From Desulfoluna sp. (GTDB lineage: Bacteria > Desulfobacterota > Desulfobacteria > Desulfobacterales > Desulfolunaceae), in contig NZ_JAQYWB010000059.1 in the NCBI RefSeq assembly GCF_030145185.1, forward strand, positions 1 to 37,114: a DNA stretch of 37,114 nucleotides. Reading direction: 5' to 3'. This document shows positions 26,282 to 34,000 of the stretch, one piece after another. Every line of letters begins with the position of its first letter. The stretch's first letter is position 1. Under the pieces are notes generated by a model. That model had not been told where the DNA came from and did not search any database. It was given only the letters and a program-made list of their open reading frames with translations. The position numbers were made by a program, and so were the translations under genes.

Positions 26282-27322
26282 ATGAGCGAGAAGACAAAAC
26301 TGACCTATGCAGACGCTGGCGTGGACATCAAAGAAGGTGCCGCGGCTGTTGAAAAAATGAAAGCTTACGTCCAGGAGACCTTCACCAAAGGTGTGCTGGG
26401 CGGCCTGGGCGGTTTTGGCGGGCTGTTTGAGCTGGACCTGGAAGGATACCGGAAACCCGTTCTGGTCTCCGGGACCGACGGGGTAGGCACCAAGCTGAAG
26501 ATCGCTTTTTTAACAGACGTCCACGACTCCACCGGCATCGACCTCGTGGCCATGTGCGTCAACGACATCCTGGTTCAAGGGGCAAAACCCCTCTTCTTCC
26601 TCGACTACATTGCCACAGGCCGCATCAGCTCCGATAAGGTAGCCGACATCGTGAAAGGCATCGCCGAAGGCTGCAAGCAGTCCGGGGCCTCCCTCATCGG
26701 CGGGGAGACCGCCGAGATGCCCGGATTCTACTCCGATGACGAATACGACATCGCAGGTTTTACCGTGGGCATCGTGGAAAAAGAAAAAATCATCGACGGC
26801 AGCAAGATCAAAGACGGGGATGTCCTCATCGGCCTGCCCTCCACGGGCATCCACTCCAACGGCTACTCCCTGGTGCGAAAGCTCTTTTTTGACGTGCTGA
26901 ACATGAAGGTCAGTGACCCCGTGGAAGAGCTGGGCATGACCCTGGGCGAGGCCCTGATCACCCCCACCAAGATCTACGTCAAAGAGATCCTGGAGATCCT
27001 TGCCCACCACAGCGTAAACGGCATGGTCCACGTCACTGGCGGCGGCTTCACCGAAAACATCCCCCGGGTCCTTCCCGAGGGCCTCGGCGCCGATATCAAC
27101 ATGGGCAGCTGGGAGATGAACCCCCTCTTTCCCCTCATTCAGGAAAAGGGCAACGTCGACGAGTCCGAAATGTTCAAGACCTTCAACATGGGCATCGGCT
27201 TTATCCTCGCCGTCGACCCGTCTGAAGCCGACGCGATGATGAAAACCATCGAAAAAATGGGCGAAAAAGCTTACACCATCGGCACCGTCACCCAGGGTGA
27301 AGGCATCCGGTATATCAAATAA
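26282..27322 (+). CDS. purM: Phosphoribosylformylglycinamidine cyclo-ligase (AIR synthetase)
   Basis: PurM closes the imidazole ring of FGAM to give AIR, the step after PurL. The 346-residue length is typical. Family blocks in order: [13 protein letters not shown] (residues 6-18), [16 protein letters not shown] (about 60-75), the [18 protein letters not shown] signature (about 95-112), [11 protein letters not shown] (about 138-148), and [15 protein letters not shown] (about 248-262). AAAGGATAAAAAT precedes the ATG at 26282; a longer frame from 26126 only reads through purF in another phase. It is the third gene of the purL-purF-purM unit, separated from purF by a strong palindrome, and is followed by a terminator at 27367. 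Confidence 0.97.
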   Translation: MSEKTKLTYADAGVDIKEGAAAVEKMKAYVQETFTKGVLGGLGGFGGLFELDLEGYRKPVLVSGTDGVGTKLKIAFLTDVHDSTGIDLVAMCVNDILVQGAKPLFFLDYIATGRISSDKVADIVKGIAEGCKQSGASLIGGETAEMPGFYSDDEYDIAGFTVGIVEKEKIIDGSKIKDGDVLIGLPSTGIHSNGYSLVRKLFFDVLNMKVSDPVEELGMTLGEALITPTKIYVKEILEILAHHSVNGMVHVTGGGFTENIPRVLPEGLGADINMGSWEMNPLFPLIQEKGNVDESEMFKTFNMGIGFILAVDPSEADAMMKTIEKMGEKAYTIGTVTQGEGIRYIK

Positions 27323-27328
27323 AAAAAT

Positions 27329-27360
27329 GCCTCCGGCGGCAAGGTGAGCCACCTTGAAAG
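27329..27360 (-). repeat. REP-like palindrome, reverse orientation
   Basis: GCCTCCGGCGGCAAGGTGAG then CCACCTTGAAAG, seven bases after the purM stop. It is the inverse of the copy at 28591-28630. Confidence 0.75.
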
Positions 27361-27366
27361 CATCTT

Positions 27367-27419
27367 GCGAAAGCGCTCTGCCCCTCGTTCCTCGGGGCAG
27401 AGCGCTTTCGCCTTTTTAG
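27367..27419 (+). terminator. Strong rho-independent terminator after purM
   Basis: GCGAAAGCGCTCTGCCCC (27367-27384) pairs perfectly with GGGGCAGAGCGCTTTCGC (27394-27411), followed by CTTTTTAG. It ends the purL-purF-purM transcript. Confidence 0.9.
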
Positions 27420-27568
27420 CTGAAAGGTAAATCCAAGAGCTACCGTCGCGGGAAAAAAGGAACAAAAAGCGCCCCCCCATTCTTCAGCCCTATCCCTTGC
27501 AAAATATACTTTTTCGATCTAATGACAATGAGTAACCACTTGCTGCCCTGCCCTTTACCATCAAATTA

Positions 27569-27679
27569 ATGAACAAAGCTCGCAAAGAAGAGCAAAGGAT
27601 CAATAAGATCATATGGGGATTCGTTGCTTACGAAAAGGCGGGGACTCTTGAAGGGGTTCTCAAGCAGGTGAAACCATAA
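27569..27679 (+). CDS. Possible 36-residue small protein, unknown
   Basis: An ATG frame gives MNKARKEEQRINKIIWGFVA, then YEKAGTLEGVLKQVKP, ending 12 bases before the next gene. The composition is protein-like (amphipathic and charged) but there is no good ribosome-binding site and no family was recognised. It could be a leader peptide, a remnant, or chance. Confidence 0.3.
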   Translation: MNKARKEEQRINKIIWGFVAYEKAGTLEGVLKQVKP

Positions 27680-27691
27680 CAGGAGCGTCCC

Positions 27692-28159
27692 ATGAATAAA
27701 CGCTGTCTGCTCATTATTTTCCTGATGGTCTGTTTTCTTTTTCCCATCAACGCAGGTGCCACCCCGAAGATCTCTTCCGGAGAGACCGTGCAGAAGGAAA
27801 GCGGGATTATTTTTCATGGCAACAAAAGAAGTTTCAAATTTCATGCCCCGGATTGCCGTTACTACCACTGTAAAAACTGCACGATTATTCTTCACTCTAC
27901 GACCGAAGCCAAAGAGAAAAATTTCTCCCCCTGCAGCCTGTGCAAACCGCTGTACTATGCCCAACGGCACGCTGAGAAAAAAATAAATCACAGCGACAAG
28001 AGCACTGCGCCTCTCCCTGCGTCGATGCCTTCCTCCGCCGGATTGCGGGCTAAACCGAGTTCACTGCCTGGGAGTGTCACGTGCAAGGAACTGCACTACC
28101 GGTGTGTAAGGTTGCAAGAAAAATATAAAAGTACAAAAGCAATGCCGGCGGCAAGATGA
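27692..28159 (+). CDS. Secreted protein with Ada-like metal-binding Cys cluster
   Basis: The 155-residue product has a signal peptide (hydrophobic residues 5-19, likely cleavage after INAGA at 23). Residues 40-86 resemble the zinc module of Ada (PF02805-like) found at the end of many exported nuclease-like proteins: GNKRSFKFHAPDCRYY, then C60, C63 and the SPCSLCKP pair C81/C84. In Ada this fold binds Zn through four Cys; here Cys55, Cys60 or Cys63, and Cys81 and Cys84 could do so. In an exported protein DNA repair is unlikely and metal or redox binding is more probable. CAGGAGCG precedes the ATG. The last residues (AMPAAR) and stop are encoded by a REP fragment, so the C-terminus was altered by repeat insertion; the stretch after 95 is low-complexity. 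Confidence 0.7.
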   Translation: MNKRCLLIIFLMVCFLFPINAGATPKISSGETVQKESGIIFHGNKRSFKFHAPDCRYYHCKNCTIILHSTTEAKEKNFSPCSLCKPLYYAQRHAEKKINHSDKSTAPLPASMPSSAGLRAKPSSLPGSVTCKELHYRCVRLQEKYKSTKAMPAAR

Positions 28160-28163
28160 GCCA
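28141..28163 (-). repeat. REP-like fragment
   Basis: AATGCCGGCGGCAAGATGAG then CCA is a half-copy of the GCCTCCGGCGGCAAGGTGAGCCA palindrome family. It carries the stop codon of the Ada-like gene. Confidence 0.6.
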
Positions 28164-28177
28164 ATGTATGATTATTT

Positions 28178-28369
28178 GTAACTATTCAGCTATCCATTTT
28201 TTCTTTATGACCCCGGCCTGACAGCACCCTACGCTTTTCGTCTTCCCCGCGCAGTTAGAAGGTGCGGGAGCCGCACCCTACGCGGTGATGAAAAGACGTG
28301 ACGTATTGGCATTTGAATCTTTCTGTCATTTGCCTCGAACGATCGGGCGAAGGCAAGCTGAATAGTTAC
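28178..28369. mobile_element. 192-bp MITE with IS66-like ends and 8-bp target duplication
   Basis: The ends are a perfect 14-base inverted repeat: GTAACTATTCAGCT (28178-28191) and AGCTGAATAGTTAC (28356-28369). The host sequence GATTATTT is duplicated directly outside (28170-28177 and 28370-28377), the hallmark of transposition. GTAA termini with an 8-bp duplication are the rule for IS66-family elements, so an IS66 transposase probably moved it. The interior has no transposase frame; it carries internal inverted pieces such as GCACCCTACGC in two places. The perfect duplication points to a recent insertion. Confidence 0.9.
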
Positions 28370-28443
28370 GATTATTTATTTGCAGCAGCCTGAAGCAGTG
28401 ACGTGGGAGATGGAATTCATAAGGTTGAAACGATATCAAACAT

Positions 28444-28486
28444 GGAGGCAGAGCCTCCGGGGTGCTTTCCCAGGCGAGGCCTGGGA
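28444..28486. repeat. Double-hairpin interspersed repeat
   Basis: GGAGGCAGAGCCTCC (28444-28458) and TTCCCAGG / CCTGGGAA (28467-28474, 28479-28486) form two neighbouring hairpins, followed by CGAG. This pair, in the form gcagagcctc ... cccaggc ... gcctgggaacgag, is a repeat seen in many bacterial genomes (from memory). Only one copy is in the window. Confidence 0.6.
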
Positions 28487-28590
28487 ACGAGTAAAAGGTG
28501 CATGCGTTATCAGCCGCAGCCCCTCACCCGCCACGCGAATGCGGACGCCTTTCATCCCGAAATGACGACACCCGAATCGCATTCGCAAAC

Positions 28591-28630
28591 CCGCTTTCAA
28601 GGTGGCTCACCTCGCCGCCGAAGGCCCGCT
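28591..28630 (+). repeat. REP-like palindrome
   Basis: CCGCTTTCAAGGTGGCTCAC then CTCGCCGCCGAAGGCCCGCT. It is preceded by CCGAATCGCATTCGCAAAC, also found nearly unchanged before the copy at 15251, so the repeated unit extends leftwards. It lies just past the 3' end of the flavoprotein gene. Confidence 0.75.
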
Positions 28631-28653
28631 TTTCACCTTTTTTCTATCTTCTA

Positions 28654-29814
28654 CTACATCGACTCCCCGGCTGCCTGCCCGGAAGCCCAGGCCCAGTGGA
28701 GGTTGAAGCCGCCGAGTTGGCCGGTGACATCGAGGAGTTCGCCGGTGAGGTAGAGACCGGGGGTGAGGCGGCTCTCCATGGTTTTGGAGGAGACGTCTGC
28801 GGTATCCACGCCGCCTGAGGTGGCTTCGGCTTTGCGCATGCCCTCGGTGCCTGAAGGGGTGATGCGATAGTCATGGATGAGCGACACGAGGCGTTCTTGA
28901 TCCTTAAGGGTCAGTTGGGCGATCTGCTGACCGCCCAGTTTGGCGGGGACAAGGGCGGTGGCGAGGCGTTCCGGGAGGATTCGAGAGAGCAGGGTACGCA
29001 CCAGGGGTTTGCCCCCGGCCTCAACCAGGAGGGATTCGATGCGGTTCCCCGGCAGAAAATCAACGGCCATCTCCTGGCCTTTTTCCCAATGACAGGAGGC
29101 GTGAAGGGCCACGGGACCACTGAGGCCCTTGTGGGTGAAAAGGAGATTTTCGGTGAAGCTTTTGCCGCCGACGGTCAGGCGTGCGGGCAAGGCGATTCCG
29201 GTCAGACCTTTGAGCTTCCAGTCACTGGGGAGGGTAAAGGGGACCAGGGCCGGACGCGCCGGGATGATGGTGTGCCCAAACTGTTTGGCGAGGCGATGCC
29301 CCATATCGGTGGCACCCACCTGGGGCCAGGCCGGGCCTCCCAGAGCGATGAGGCAGGAGGCTGCCGTGACCTGTCCCTTTTCAAGGGTCACCTGAAAGCC
29401 GTCTGCCTGGGTTACCCCTGTGATCTCGCTGTCCAGGCGTAGAACTACCTTTGCCTTTCGGCACTCCAGGAGAAGGGCCTCCACCATGTCTTCGGCAGAA
29501 TCCCGGCAAAAGAGCTGACCATGCTCCCGCTCTTCCCAGGGAATATCATGGTTCTCCACAAAGGAGACCACATCCCAGGGACTCAGGCGCGCAAGGGCTG
29601 ATTTCACAAAATGGGGGTTGCGGCAGACGAAATCAGCCGGAGTCGCCTGAAGGTTGGTAAAATTGCATTTGCCACCGCCTGCGATAAGGATCTTGCGACC
29701 GGCTTTTTTCCCATGATCGATGACACACACCGATTTTCCGCGCTTTGCGGCGGTCATGGCCGCCCACAACCCCGAAGCGCCTGCTCCGAGAATAACGATA
29801 TCATAATGTGGCAT
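28654..29814 (-). CDS. BaiN/HI0933-family FAD-dependent oxidoreductase
   Basis: The 386-residue flavoprotein opens with the dinucleotide-binding fold (YDIVILGAGASGLWAAMTAA) and the family-specific KKAGRKILIAGGGKCNFTN at about residues 36-54. A second glycine stretch near 150 (CLIALGGPAWPQVGATDMGH) and the C-terminal ATSGGVDTADVSSKTMESR / GLYLTGELLDVTGQLGGFNL complete the signature. The family includes BaiN (bile-acid 7-dehydroxylation) and many proteins of unknown role; the substrate here is not evident. It is usually about 390-420 residues, so this copy is full length. It stands alone; upstream there is no clear promoter and downstream lie a REP element and other repeats. Confidence 0.93.
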   Translation of the reverse strand: MPHYDIVILGAGASGLWAAMTAAKRGKSVCVIDHGKKAGRKILIAGGGKCNFTNLQATPADFVCRNPHFVKSALARLSPWDVVSFVENHDIPWEEREHGQLFCRDSAEDMVEALLLECRKAKVVLRLDSEITGVTQADGFQVTLEKGQVTAASCLIALGGPAWPQVGATDMGHRLAKQFGHTIIPARPALVPFTLPSDWKLKGLTGIALPARLTVGGKSFTENLLFTHKGLSGPVALHASCHWEKGQEMAVDFLPGNRIESLLVEAGGKPLVRTLLSRILPERLATALVPAKLGGQQIAQLTLKDQERLVSLIHDYRITPSGTEGMRKAEATSGGVDTADVSSKTMESRLTPGLYLTGELLDVTGQLGGFNLHWAWASGQAAGESM

Positions 29815-30225
29815 AACGGGTATCCTAGGTAATCATTGAAAGCGGGTTGCCCATTGCATCCCATGCCGTCCGGCACGCGGTGCGGCGTCTGGTTATAGTG
29901 TCTGAAAGAGGAAACATCAAGAAGAGAAATAAAGGGGGGCAACCCCATCTATTTTAAGTGAAAAAAATCGAGGGGCCAACGCGAAACCGTCCGAAAAGCC
30001 CACATGAGCTTATGCGACCGGACCAAAACAGGATAGACAGCCCAGAAAAGAAGGAAGATAATGGGCCTGGTCTATCCCCCTGAATCGGAAGGAAAAGAGA
30101 AAAAAGGTGGAGTCCTCGGGCATGGCCCTTTATAATCTATTGATCCGTCAATTGGAAGGGTTCATCCGGTGAAATTCAGACCCCATTACGGCCGCAAAAA
30201 ACACTTTTTCATAAAGAGGACGCCT
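29815..30225. other. 411-bp divergent intergenic region
   Basis: This separates the minus-strand flavoprotein gene from the plus-strand DUF3124 gene and must hold both promoters. I see no clear boxes, repeat or coding frame. A ribosome-binding AAGAGGA lies at 30214-30220 before the DUF3124 start. Confidence 0.4.
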
Positions 30226-30693
30226 ATGACTGTACCCTCAAAATACCTCACCGCTGCCTGGATTATCACATTTTTATTGCTGGCACTGCCCGTCGCCCAT
30301 GCCGCCTCCAGGGGTCAGGCCGTCTACGTCTCCGCTTACTCTCATATCTACAGCGGAGACAGGAAAAAACCCTTTGGCCTCGCGGTGACGTTAAGCATCC
30401 GAAACACCGACCCCCACAGCTCCGTTACCATCACCCAGGTGAACTACCACGACTCCGACGGCAAGCTCCTCACCCGATACCTTGCCACGCCCCTGAATAT
30501 TGCCCCCCTGGCCGCCACCCGATTCATCGTGAATGAGTCTGACAAAGCCGGGGGCTCCGGGGCCAACTTCATCGTCACCTGGAAGGCCGATGAACCGGTC
30601 TCTCCGGTCCTCATCGAATCGATCATGATCAGCACCCGGGCCCAGCAGGGCATCTCCTTCACCTCTCGGGGGCAGGTGATTTGGGACCGATAA
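30226..30693 (+). CDS. DUF3124 secreted protein
   Basis: From the ATG at 30226 (AGAGGA five bases upstream) the product has 155 residues; an earlier in-frame start (30169) would add a charged stretch before the signal peptide and is less likely. Residues 8-27 are a signal peptide ending PVAHA. The rest is one DUF3124 domain: VYVSAYSHIYSGDRKKPFG, TLSIRNTDP, NYHDSDGKLLTRYL, GGSGANFIVTWKA and QQGISFTSRG are its conserved blocks. The domain has a predicted beta-sandwich-like composition and no known function; periplasmic location is likely. It is monocistronic, between the flavoprotein and the convergent cooS gene. Confidence 0.85.
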   Translation: MTVPSKYLTAAWIITFLLLALPVAHAASRGQAVYVSAYSHIYSGDRKKPFGLAVTLSIRNTDPHSSVTITQVNYHDSDGKLLTRYLATPLNIAPLAATRFIVNESDKAGGSGANFIVTWKADEPVSPVLIESIMISTRAQQGISFTSRGQVIWDR

Positions 30694-30754
30694 ATTAAGG
30701 GATGATCATTCGAAAAGGCGCCCCACCACCTCGCCACGGCGAGCAGGACGCCTG

Positions 30755-30798
30755 GAAAAAAAAGCCCCTTTAAATCTCGACCGATTTAAAGGGGCTTT
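30755..30798 (-). terminator. Rho-independent terminator of cooS
   Basis: AAAGCCCCTTTAAATC (30761-30776) pairs perfectly with GATTTAAAGGGGCTTT (30783-30798). On the minus strand a T-run follows, so it ends cooS transcription 44 bp after its stop; on the plus strand it may also stop readthrough from DUF3124. Confidence 0.9.
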
Positions 30799-30841
30799 CG
30801 AGCTAACCCGCTCAGTTAAGCGGACCGGATGTCTGAATCCA

Positions 30842-32731
30842 TCATGGTTTCCATCCCAACCCTTTTCGCTTGGCTGTGATTCTATTGTCCAGAAGCTCAG
30901 CGGCCTCTTCAGGGTTTTTTTCGATGATAAATCGAGCCCCAACCAGGTCTTCAAGGCCCTCGGTGGCGAGGTGAGTCACTGTTTCTGAGCCCAAGATATT
31001 GGGCGGATGACCCAGGTGGGTTTCGATGCCTGAGGCCACGGCGTACAGACCGATGGCGGCCGCTTTTTCCGAGTACCACTCCGGTGCGGATGCGGCCACG
31101 GGCAGGTCCGAGAGATCCACGCCCAGAGCGTCGGCCAGAAGCGCGCAAAGTTGCAGAATACGTGAGTTGTCCACGCAGCTCCCCATGTGCAGTACCGGGG
31201 GAATGCCCAGGGCGCCGCAGACCTCCTTTACCCCCGGCCCTGCCATCTCAATACCTTCCGGTACAAGGAGCCCGGCCTTTCCGGCAGCAGTGGTCACGCA
31301 CCCCGTCACCAGAACCAGGATATCTTTTTTCAACAGGGCCTTTGCAAGGCCGACATTCATGGAGTCCTGTTTGAACTTGGGGTTGTTGCATCCCACGATC
31401 CCCACCACACCTCGAATCTTACCTTGGCGCATGGCTTCAATCAGGGGCTCTGCTGTTCCTCCCAGGGCCGCCAGAATCGCTTCGTTTGAAAATCCGGTCA
31501 TAATGGGGACAGGGGTATCGGGTATATCAACCCGTGAGGCATCCCTTTCGGCAAATGCATCCACGGCGAGGGTGACGATCTCACGTGCTTTTTCAAAGGC
31601 ATTTTCAGGATGGATATCAAAGTGTGTGGCCCCGGTGAACCGAGCCTTTCCTGACGTGGTGATGAACCGGGTATGGTAGCACCCCGAGATCTGAACCATG
31701 CTGGGCATGATGCACTGATAATCCACCACCACGGCCTCCACAGCCCCGGTGACGATGGAAAGTTCGGTCATCAGATGGTTGCCCGCCATGGGGATGCCCT
31801 GGCGCATCAGCAACTCATTGCTCGTGCAGCACAGGCCGCCAATGTTAATGCCCGACGCCCCCTTCTCACTGGCCCGAGCCAAGAGATCCGGCATTCGCGC
31901 GGCGGCCAGGATCATCTCCGAGACCACCGGGTTGTGCCCATGGACAAGGATGTTGACCTGATCCTTCTTCAGGACCCCCAAGTTGGCGGTGGAATACGAG
32001 GGGCTCGGAGTACCGAAAATAATATCCGAGAGTTCTGTCCCAATCATGGATCCGGCCCAGCCGTCGGCCAAAGCAGTCCGCGCCGCATGAATCAAGGTGC
32101 TTGGGGCATCGTTGTCACACCCGATGTGGGTGCGGTGCATCATCTCGGCGATCTCACGATCCACACCCCGTGGGGTCATCCCGAGGGTCTTCCAGATTTC
32201 CCGTCTTTTTGCCGGAACCCGACTGAGAAATGACACCTCCTGCTTCCGGCTGCCAAAGTCGCCATAGAGAACCTCCACAAGGTCTCCTGCAATCTCCCGC
32301 GTCGGACGACCTTCTGTATCCACCCCCAGCTCTCCGGCAATCCGCACCAACTTGGCTTCATCGCGTATGCCATAATCTGACGTGCCCCCTGTCACCACGC
32401 ACTCCAAGACCTCAATGAGATCCCTGCCATGGTCAGAATGCCCTGCCACCCCCCCTGCGACGAACCGGCCAAAGTTCCGCGCCACCACCACATCGGCATC
32501 CGCACCGCACACGCCGCGCTGCATCTTCCCATCCTTCTTTGAACTGATGCGGCATGGCCCCATGGTGCAGTTCCGGCATGTGGTGCCGAGCTCGCAGAAC
32601 CGACAGTGGGGAGTCTGCTGCTCCAGGCGATCCCACACCGTCTCAATCCCCTCCGCCTGGGCCTTGCGTATCATCGCCCGGGCGTCTTCCCACATCGAAA
32701 GCTCTTCTACCTGTCGTTTTTCCCTTGCCAT
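30842..32731 (-). CDS. cooS: Ni-Fe carbon monoxide dehydrogenase, catalytic subunit
   Basis: CooS oxidises CO to CO2 (or the reverse) at a Ni-Fe-S C-cluster. I start it at the ATG at 32731, which has GGGAGG seven bases upstream; the longer frame (to 32887) runs over the control region. The 629 residues are typical. N-terminal cysteines: B-cluster Cys52, Cys55 and Cys60 in TCRNCTMGPCRI, then Cys in GVCGAD. The D-cluster pair is Cys43-x2-Cys46, not the Cys-x7-Cys of R. rubrum and Carboxydothermus; a Cys-x2-Cys D-cluster is known from D. vulgaris and holds [2Fe-2S]. C-cluster ligands appear in GHSDHGRD (His), CCTSNE, GCNNP, VTGCVTTAAGK and GSCVDNS. cooA is upstream; no cooF or cooC nickel-insertion gene is adjacent (a terminator and DUF3124 follow). 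Confidence 0.96.
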   Translation of the reverse strand: MAREKRQVEELSMWEDARAMIRKAQAEGIETVWDRLEQQTPHCRFCELGTTCRNCTMGPCRISSKKDGKMQRGVCGADADVVVARNFGRFVAGGVAGHSDHGRDLIEVLECVVTGGTSDYGIRDEAKLVRIAGELGVDTEGRPTREIAGDLVEVLYGDFGSRKQEVSFLSRVPAKRREIWKTLGMTPRGVDREIAEMMHRTHIGCDNDAPSTLIHAARTALADGWAGSMIGTELSDIIFGTPSPSYSTANLGVLKKDQVNILVHGHNPVVSEMILAAARMPDLLARASEKGASGINIGGLCCTSNELLMRQGIPMAGNHLMTELSIVTGAVEAVVVDYQCIMPSMVQISGCYHTRFITTSGKARFTGATHFDIHPENAFEKAREIVTLAVDAFAERDASRVDIPDTPVPIMTGFSNEAILAALGGTAEPLIEAMRQGKIRGVVGIVGCNNPKFKQDSMNVGLAKALLKKDILVLVTGCVTTAAGKAGLLVPEGIEMAGPGVKEVCGALGIPPVLHMGSCVDNSRILQLCALLADALGVDLSDLPVAASAPEWYSEKAAAIGLYAVASGIETHLGHPPNILGSETVTHLATEGLEDLVGARFIIEKNPEEAAELLDNRITAKRKGLGWKP

Positions 32732-32811
32732 GCCGACCTCCCTGTTTTCGGTGCCGAAATCTCTTCGAACCCCTTCCGACAAGAGCGTCGGCACCTCTCC
32801 ATTAGGCACCC

Positions 32812-32855
32812 ACCGTACCATGGGTCTTGCCCTGCTTTCTGTCAGCCAGCCGACA
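32812..32855 (-). promoter_or_regulatory. CooA-type operator and probable cooS promoter
   Basis: TGTCAGCCAGCCGACA (32840-32855) fits the TGTC(A/G)-N6-CGACA pattern known for CooA in R. rubrum. On the minus strand a TACGGT hexamer (32812-32817) resembles a -10 box; this would centre the site about 42-43 bases before the start of transcription, as for class II activation. The palindrome is seen directly; activation by the CooA next door is inferred. Confidence 0.65.
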
Positions 32856-32936
32856 TAAGGCACCGAATTTGTGGCCAGCATGCCCACCCACCCGCACGAG
32901 CGTCAACGGTCCGGGGTCAGCCTGAGCCTGGGATCA

Positions 32937-33572
32937 TCACCCTGCCAGCTCCTCCAGCCGGGCTGCGTCTTCAACCCGGTAGACCCCCCGGCCCAGCTTT
33001 TGAATCACCCCAGAACGGCCCATCTCGGCAAGGAGGGTGGAGGCGGTCTGACGGGACATGCCCAGGTGAAGGGCCAGCTCTTCGATGGTCACGGTCAGGC
33101 GAATCACAGGTCCTTCGGGGTCGTCTCGGGTTTCTGAAAGAAGAAAAGCGGCAAGCCGCGTGGCACTGTCCCGAAAAACCAGACTCTCAATAATCTGAAA
33201 GGCGTTTTTCAATAGCCCCCCCAACACCCGCAACATGGCCTGGGTGACGGCCGGGGCCTCCATCATCTCCCGGTGAAAAGTGGCCACATCGGTCACCAAA
33301 AGGGATCCATCGGTGAGGGCCACCACGTAGGCGCCGGTGTGGCTGCTGTAAATGTCCCCGGGCTCCAGCACCGCAAAGGTGAACTCCTTCTCCTCGTAGG
33401 CCCTGTACACGCGCAAACGTCCCGAGGCCACCACAAACACCTCATTGGAGGACGCCTCCGGAAAAGCGATGCTCTCCCCTTTCACATAGCGCCGCCTCCG
33501 AAAGGCCTTTTTCATGGCTGCATACTCAGGACGTTCCAACTCCTCAAGCAGACTCACCGTTGAAATTTTCAT
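32937..33572 (-). CDS. cooA: CooA-like CO-sensing regulator (CRP/FNR family)
   Basis: The 211-residue protein (start ATG 33572; a TTG nine codons upstream is less likely) has a cyclic-nucleotide-like sensor domain (about 1-125), a long dimerisation helix, and a C-terminal winged helix with recognition segment HLGMSRQTASTLLAEMG. Alignment with R. rubrum CooA places His78 (YSSHTG) on the haem ligand His77. The redox-switch ligand Cys75 is Ser76 here, and the N-terminal Pro2 ligand is absent. His is retained, so haem binding is plausible, but ligation in the oxidised state should differ. It is encoded just upstream of cooS in the same direction, and the matching operator lies between them. CooA-like CRP proteins with Cys75 missing are known elsewhere. 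The identification rests on context plus the His. Confidence 0.8.
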   Translation of the reverse strand: MKISTVSLLEELERPEYAAMKKAFRRRRYVKGESIAFPEASSNEVFVVASGRLRVYRAYEEKEFTFAVLEPGDIYSSHTGAYVVALTDGSLLVTDVATFHREMMEAPAVTQAMLRVLGGLLKNAFQIIESLVFRDSATRLAAFLLSETRDDPEGPVIRLTVTIEELALHLGMSRQTASTLLAEMGRSGVIQKLGRGVYRVEDAARLEELAG

Positions 33573-33855
33573 ACCGATCCGGCCCTCCTCACGCTCCAAA
33601 GATAAAAACGATTTATCACCCGTTCAAACGAACACCTGTCTTCGACTATCCGCAAAAAGGATTGAATTGTCAACGCAGCGATCCCTTACCACTCCCCGGC
33701 AGAACGTTCCCACGAGCCTGTCACGGACGCGAGGAAACATCATGACTTTTGTGCACCAAGGGCCCCTTGATAAACCATCAATCACGGCAAAGATTACATT
33801 CTTTTATGCGAATTGCGTTACCTTGTGTTAACACTGTGTTTTCATTATAGATATA

Positions 33856-33884
33856 TTGAATTAGGCTTTACTTGCGTGTATAAA
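33856..33884 (+). promoter_or_regulatory. Sigma-70-type promoter of the CoA-transferase gene
   Basis: TTGAAT (33856-33861) and TATAAA (33879-33884) lie exactly 17 bases apart, predicting a transcript start near 33891 and a leader of about 110 bases. Upstream at 33823-33832 GTGTTAACAC is a perfect 10-base palindrome that could be an operator. The rest of 33573-34000 shows no gene. Confidence 0.6.
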
Positions 33885-34000
33885 GGTTCCTTAAATCAGA
33901 TCTTGTTTTTGGGGGTAATCATTTTTATTCGCGGTGCGACAAGCGGTTTGCAGAGGAAGGCTCCCGTTCTCACCCTACCAAGCCGCTAGAAGGAGGCCAC

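Noticed and set aside
26510-27352. 280-codon frame antisense to purM
   Set aside because: Same kind of shadow; purM on the other strand has all family signatures and a ribosome-binding site.
32732-32887. N-terminal extension of CooS to 681 residues
   Set aside because: The added residues do not fit the family, cover the probable promoter, and the ATG at 32731 has an excellent ribosome-binding site.
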